Below, one piece after another: positions 30,617 to 33,966 of a DNA stretch of 33,966 nucleotides (the first letter of the stretch is position 1; the number at the start of each line of letters is the position of its first letter). The DNA is taken from positions 190,985-224,950 of the forward strand of contig NZ_FQUN01000010.1 in the NCBI RefSeq assembly GCF_900129005.1. The letters run 5' to 3'. This DNA is from Leeuwenhoekiella marinoflava DSM 3653. GTDB lineage: Bacteria; Bacteroidota; Bacteroidia; Flavobacteriales; Flavobacteriaceae. The notes beneath the pieces are model-generated. The model was given only the letters and a program-made list of their open reading frames with translations. It was not told the origin of the DNA and made no database searches. The translations under genes and the position numbers were made by a program.

Positions 30617-33130
30617 ATGACAACTTATTTTCGTTACTTAATACTACTACTCATCTCATTACAAGTATTTACGGCTTGTGTTTCAGTAAAAGATAATGAG
30701 CAGTCTCCAATAGCTTCAACAGATAATAGCGCTCAATTGCGAGCTCCTGCTTATCCCTTAGTTACGCATAATCCTAATTTTAGTATCTGGTCTATGGGCG
30801 ATGAATTAAATGCTTCAAGTACTAAGCACTGGACCGAGCAGGATCAGTCATTGGTAGGTATTGCAGAAGTTGATGGAGAACTTTATCGTTTTTTAGGTAT
30901 GGAGTCTAAAGTTTACAAAACGCTTTTACCTGCAAGCGATGAGCAATCCTACAAAGTTCTCTATACCGAAGAAAAACAAAAGGGTGACTGGTTCAAGGCA
31001 AATTATGATGCATCTAACTGGAAAACGGGAGAAGCTCCTTTTAGTGACGATAGATCAGAAGCAAAAACCATTTGGGAAAGTGATGAACTTTTTTATCGTA
31101 GAAGTTTTGATCTCGAGCAAATTGATGTTGAAAAGCTTTACGTTAAATTGCGTCACGACGATGACGTAAAAGTCTATATAAATGGAATTGAAATTTATGA
31201 TTTTAAAGGATGGCAACACAGTTTTAAATACATTCCTCTTAATGACGAAGCCCTAAGGTCTTTAAGAAAAAAAGAAAATATTCTTGCCATTCATATTAAA
31301 AATACTGCCGGAGGCAGATGGCTGGATGCTGGGCTTGTAAAAGAAGTTAAAATACCCGGTCTTGATGGTGTTAAGACAGCAAAGCAAACCAATGTATCGC
31401 TTACTGCAAATCAAACTATTTATAATTTTATATGTGGAGGCACAGATCTCACAGCTACATTTACTTCACCTTTATTAATTGAAGATTTAAAAATTTATGC
31501 CAGACCGGTAACTTATTTAACAGTCAATGCCGTTTCTAATGATGGTAAAAAGCATAAAGTAAGAGTTTATCTTGGCGCTTCAGGAAACATAGCGGCAAAT
31601 ACTCCTAGCCAAAAGCTCACAGCTAGAAAATATGGGCATGACGGTTTACTTACCTTAAAAGTAGGTACAAAAGATCAACCCGTACTGGAGAAAAAAGGCG
31701 ACGATCTTCGTGTAGATTGGGGGCATTTTTATGTTGCTTCTCCGTCACAAAATGTTATTCAATACATAAGTGATTCAAAAAATTCTTTAATTGGATTTAT
31801 AGGAAATACAAGTTTGAAATCAGATGTTATTCCTGAAACAGGTTTGATCATGAATACCATCGCAGATCTTGGTGAAATAGAAAGTTCTGCAGATTGCATC
31901 TTCCTGTTAGGTTACGATGAAGGAGAGTCTGTTAATTATTTTGGGCAATCTTTAAAACCTTGGTATAAAAAAGAAACTGCATCTTTTGACGAGCTTTTAT
32001 CACATGCCTATGCAGATTATGACGATGTAATGGATCGCGTTAAATCATTTGATACAAAATTATATAAAGATGCCCTTGAAGCTGGTGGTAAAAAATACGC
32101 AGACCTTTGCGTCATCGCATATAGACAGGCCATTGCCGCACATGTTTTGGTAGAATCTCCTAAGGGAGAAATTCTTTTTCTTTCAAAAGAAAATAACAGT
32201 AATGGATCTATTAACACGGTAGACGTGACCTACCCCTCAGCACCACTATTTTTAGTTTACAACCCAGATTTATTGAAAGGAATGCTTAACGGTATTTTTG
32301 AATACAGCGAAAGCGGAAGATGGAAAAAACCCTTTCCGGCTCACGATTTGGGAACATATCCCATAGCGACCGGGCAAACATATGGTGAGGATATGCCAGT
32401 TGAAGAAGCGGGAAATATGCTCATACTAACCGCAGCTATAGCTAAAGAAGAAGGCAACGCAGACTACGCTAATAAACATTGGAACACGTTAACGATTTGG
32501 GCAGATTATTTAATGAAAAGCGGATTTGACCCGGCAAATCAACTTTCTACGGATGACTTTGCCGGTCATTTAGCACGTAACGCAAATCTTTCTGTAAAAG
32601 CAATTATGGCTATTGCCTCTTATGGTAAATTGGCCAGTATGTTGGGCAAATCTGATGTAGGAGATAAGTATTTACGTGCCGCTAAAGATATGGCTCTAAA
32701 GTGGAAAGCTATTGCAGCAGACGGTGACCATTATGTGCTAGCCTTTGAAAGTGATGATACGTGGAGTCAAAAGTATAATTTAGTTTGGGACGATATTTTA
32801 AACTTAAATATTTTTCCTGAAGATGTACAGCAAACAGAAGTTGCTTATTACCTGACGAAACAGGAAGACTATGGCTTGCCACTAGATAGTCGTAAAACGT
32901 ATACTAAATCGGATTGGGTTTTATGGACGGCTACTCTGGCAGAAAATCCAGAAGATTTTAATAAACTCATGACTCCTATGTGGAATTTTGCAAATTATAC
33001 TCCAGACCGTGTTCCATTAAGTGATTGGCACGAAACAACCAACTCCCGTAAAGTCGGATTTAAAGCGCGCTCTGTAGTAGGAGGTTATTTTATTAAAATG
33101 CTAAAAGAGCAAACCACTACTAAAAGTTGA
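30617..33130 (+). CDS. GtaA-like (DUF4964/DUF5127/DUF4965/DUF1793) lipoprotein
   Basis: A lipoprotein of about 837 residues (signal MTTYFRYLILLLISLQVF with lipobox TAC). The N-terminus has the DUF4964 pattern (RAPAYPLVTHNPNFSIWSMG, DELNASSTKHWTEQDQSLVG). An inserted region (about residues 105-240) looks like a jelly-roll/galactose-binding-type module (FKANYDASNWKTGEAPF, YRRSFDLEQ, LRHDDDVKVYINGIEI). Then come DUF5127-like and DUF4965/DUF1793-like parts with an alpha/alpha helical region (DLCVIAYRQAIAAHVLVES, TVDVTYPSAPLFLVYNPDLL, AHDLGTYPIATGQTYGEDMP, EEAGNMLILTAAIAKEE, ADYLMKSGFDPANQLSTDDF, LVWDDILNLNIF). Fungal relatives are called glutaminase A; Bacteroidota members sit in glycan loci and may be hydrolases of another kind. 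The ATG at 30617 is chosen for its lipoprotein signal; an ATG at 30569 is also in frame. Confidence 0.82.
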   Translation: MTTYFRYLILLLISLQVFTACVSVKDNEQSPIASTDNSAQLRAPAYPLVTHNPNFSIWSMGDELNASSTKHWTEQDQSLVGIAEVDGELYRFLGMESKVYKTLLPASDEQSYKVLYTEEKQKGDWFKANYDASNWKTGEAPFSDDRSEAKTIWESDELFYRRSFDLEQIDVEKLYVKLRHDDDVKVYINGIEIYDFKGWQHSFKYIPLNDEALRSLRKKENILAIHIKNTAGGRWLDAGLVKEVKIPGLDGVKTAKQTNVSLTANQTIYNFICGGTDLTATFTSPLLIEDLKIYARPVTYLTVNAVSNDGKKHKVRVYLGASGNIAANTPSQKLTARKYGHDGLLTLKVGTKDQPVLEKKGDDLRVDWGHFYVASPSQNVIQYISDSKNSLIGFIGNTSLKSDVIPETGLIMNTIADLGEIESSADCIFLLGYDEGESVNYFGQSLKPWYKKETASFDELLSHAYADYDDVMDRVKSFDTKLYKDALEAGGKKYADLCVIAYRQAIAAHVLVESPKGEILFLSKENNSNGSINTVDVTYPSAPLFLVYNPDLLKGMLNGIFEYSESGRWKKPFPAHDLGTYPIATGQTYGEDMPVEEAGNMLILTAAIAKEEGNADYANKHWNTLTIWADYLMKSGFDPANQLSTDDFAGHLARNANLSVKAIMAIASYGKLASMLGKSDVGDKYLRAAKDMALKWKAIAADGDHYVLAFESDDTWSQKYNLVWDDILNLNIFPEDVQQTEVAYYLTKQEDYGLPLDSRKTYTKSDWVLWTATLAENPEDFNKLMTPMWNFANYTPDRVPLSDWHETTNSRKVGFKARSVVGGYFIKMLKEQTTTKS

Positions 33131-33706
33131 AAATATAGAAAAATCCAATTCAAAAATTTAGTTTATATTAAAGAGGAATGATTCCAATTTGCGGTTCTAG
33201 CTTGCAAATTAGGATCACCCCACTTTTTATATTGCTAGAACAGGCACGTGATTTTCACTGGTGGGCAGGCCTGATTTAGAAGTTAAACATCTATTTACGC
33301 AATAATCATTAAGAAGATCAAATCTAGATGAACAGATATGCAATAAAAAATGGCTTTTTTAAGGTGAGAATTTTTTTAATTTGAGAAGACGAATTTTAAA
33401 TTTTAATGAAATAGGTCAACAATTCGGTTAACATTTACAGGGTATTATTTTAAAAAGTCAATGAATACGCGGTATTGGAGATTGGTTCAAATCCTGCTGC
33501 GATCACAAATTTGGCTTATAAACGAAACCAAAACTCTGCAAACACTATGATTTACAAGGTTTTATGTTTTTATGATATTCATATAATTTGATCCGTATTT
33601 GGGATCAAGTCTAATTGTTGTGTTTAAGCAAAAATTGTGGTTAATCTATATAAGAAGAATTCAACATTTTTCACGGATCAAGTCCAAAATCTGGGTTTTT
33701 ACGATT
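33131..33706. other. Non-coding region between the locus and an IS remnant
   Basis: No gene is supported. Besides the hairpin at 33180-33216 it holds a 13-mer repeat, GGATCAAGTCTAA (33602-33614) and GGATCAAGTCCAA (33675-33687), 73 nt apart, and a small palindrome TTGATCC/GGATCAA at 33588-33608. The repeats lie just outside the transposase end and may be old insertion-sequence termini. Confidence 0.5.
33180..33228 (+). terminator. Possible terminator of the susCD-like operon
   Basis: A stem of 13 bp with two mismatches (33180-33192 and 33204-33216, core AATTTGC/GCAAATT) is followed after nine nt by TTTTT (33224-33228). It lies 50 nt after the GtaA-like stop. The spacing to the T-run is wider than ideal, hence modest confidence. 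Confidence 0.4.
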
Positions 33707-33966
33707 TTAAGAATATAATTTAATCAAGCGATATAAGAAGTATTCGGTATTCCTCACTCCTCTAAATTGTGATCTAAAAGCCTTTACTTTGGCATTAAAG
33801 GATTCTGCTGAAGCGTTTGTACTTCTATTGATTGATAAAGTAATTAAGAATGGATCTGTAGTTAAGTGTTATGGTGTTGGCTATGGTATTAAAAGCCTTA
33901 TCCAGCTGGTTAATTACGGAATATTCTGGTATTTATGCAACCTATACTTCTGGATTTGGAGAAAGC
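33707..33966 (-). pseudogene. Decayed ISAon1-like transposase, C-terminal end (runs off the window)
   Basis: On the minus strand, read toward lower coordinates, the sequence gives LDKAFNTIANTITLNYRSIL, NYFIN, then after a frameshift NRSTNASAESFNAKVKAFRS, QFRGVRNTEYFLYRLIKLYS and a stop at 33707. This is the closing signature of ISAon1-type DDE transposases (STNASAESFN-K-KAFR-FRGVRN-FFLFRL). Breaks seen: a TCAA/TCAA four-base duplication around 33820-33830 that shifts the frame, and two in-frame stops (TAG and TAA) near 33935-33945. The element is therefore inactive. Its other end lies outside the window. Confidence 0.75.

Overview
The window looks like chromosomal DNA from a marine-type member of the Flavobacteriaceae (Bacteroidota). 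The signs are low GC content, a SusC/SusD pair with ECF sigma and FecR partners, PepSY-like and YceI-like secreted proteins, lipoproteins with Bacteroidota-style lipoboxes, and several promoters of the Bacteroidota type (TTG, about 19 nt, TAnnTTTG) instead of TTGACA/TATAAT. The genus cannot be fixed from the sequence alone. No rRNA, tRNA, CRISPR array or intact mobile element was seen.

Layout. 1-716: non-coding, with copies of an intergenic repeat. 717-5103: a DUF1080 lipoprotein, then a ribulose-monophosphate (RuMP) cassette hxlB-hxlA divergent from an AraC-type regulator, with repeated operator-like sites between them, then a phosphate-selective-porin-like protein. 5236-6776: a DUF808 membrane protein and a small unknown protein. 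6800-10960: two PepSY-like secreted paralogues that share a 67-bp upstream block, divergent from an OmpR-type response regulator and histidine kinase, followed by an SdiA-regulated-type beta-propeller. 11202-13731: a minus-strand group YceI-like, outer-membrane barrel, YceI-like; the barrel gene carries a frameshift that puts its last 41 codons out of frame. 14097-17693: a very large exported protein with an inactive-looking metallophosphoesterase domain, a middle domain with kinase-like motifs and an Omp85-like barrel. 17968-19395: an exonuclease/GIY-YIG fusion. 19396-19914: the C-terminal remnant of a bile-acid-symporter-like gene, followed by about 650 bp of AT-rich DNA with a 7-bp tandem repeat.

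20562-33130 is a polysaccharide-utilisation-like locus. An ECF sigma factor (minus) is divergent from FecR (plus), followed by an STN-containing SusC, SusD, a DUF1735/DUF4973-type lipoprotein, a TIG/NHL-repeat lipoprotein and a large GtaA-like (DUF4964/DUF4965) lipoprotein. The inferred logic is that ligand binding to SusC/D signals through the STN domain to FecR, releasing the sigma factor to switch on the locus. Between fecR and susC there is a minus-strand intrinsic terminator and a matching minus-strand promoter-like element. Together they predict an antisense RNA of about 85 nt over the susC leader, similar to the DonS-type RNAs known from Bacteroides. The right edge (33707-33966) holds a decayed ISAon1-like transposase end.

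The most interesting items are the predicted antisense RNA, the pseudo-phosphoesterase/kinase-like/Omp85 protein, the operator repeats of the RuMP cassette, the duplicated 67-bp regulatory block and the frameshifted barrel gene.
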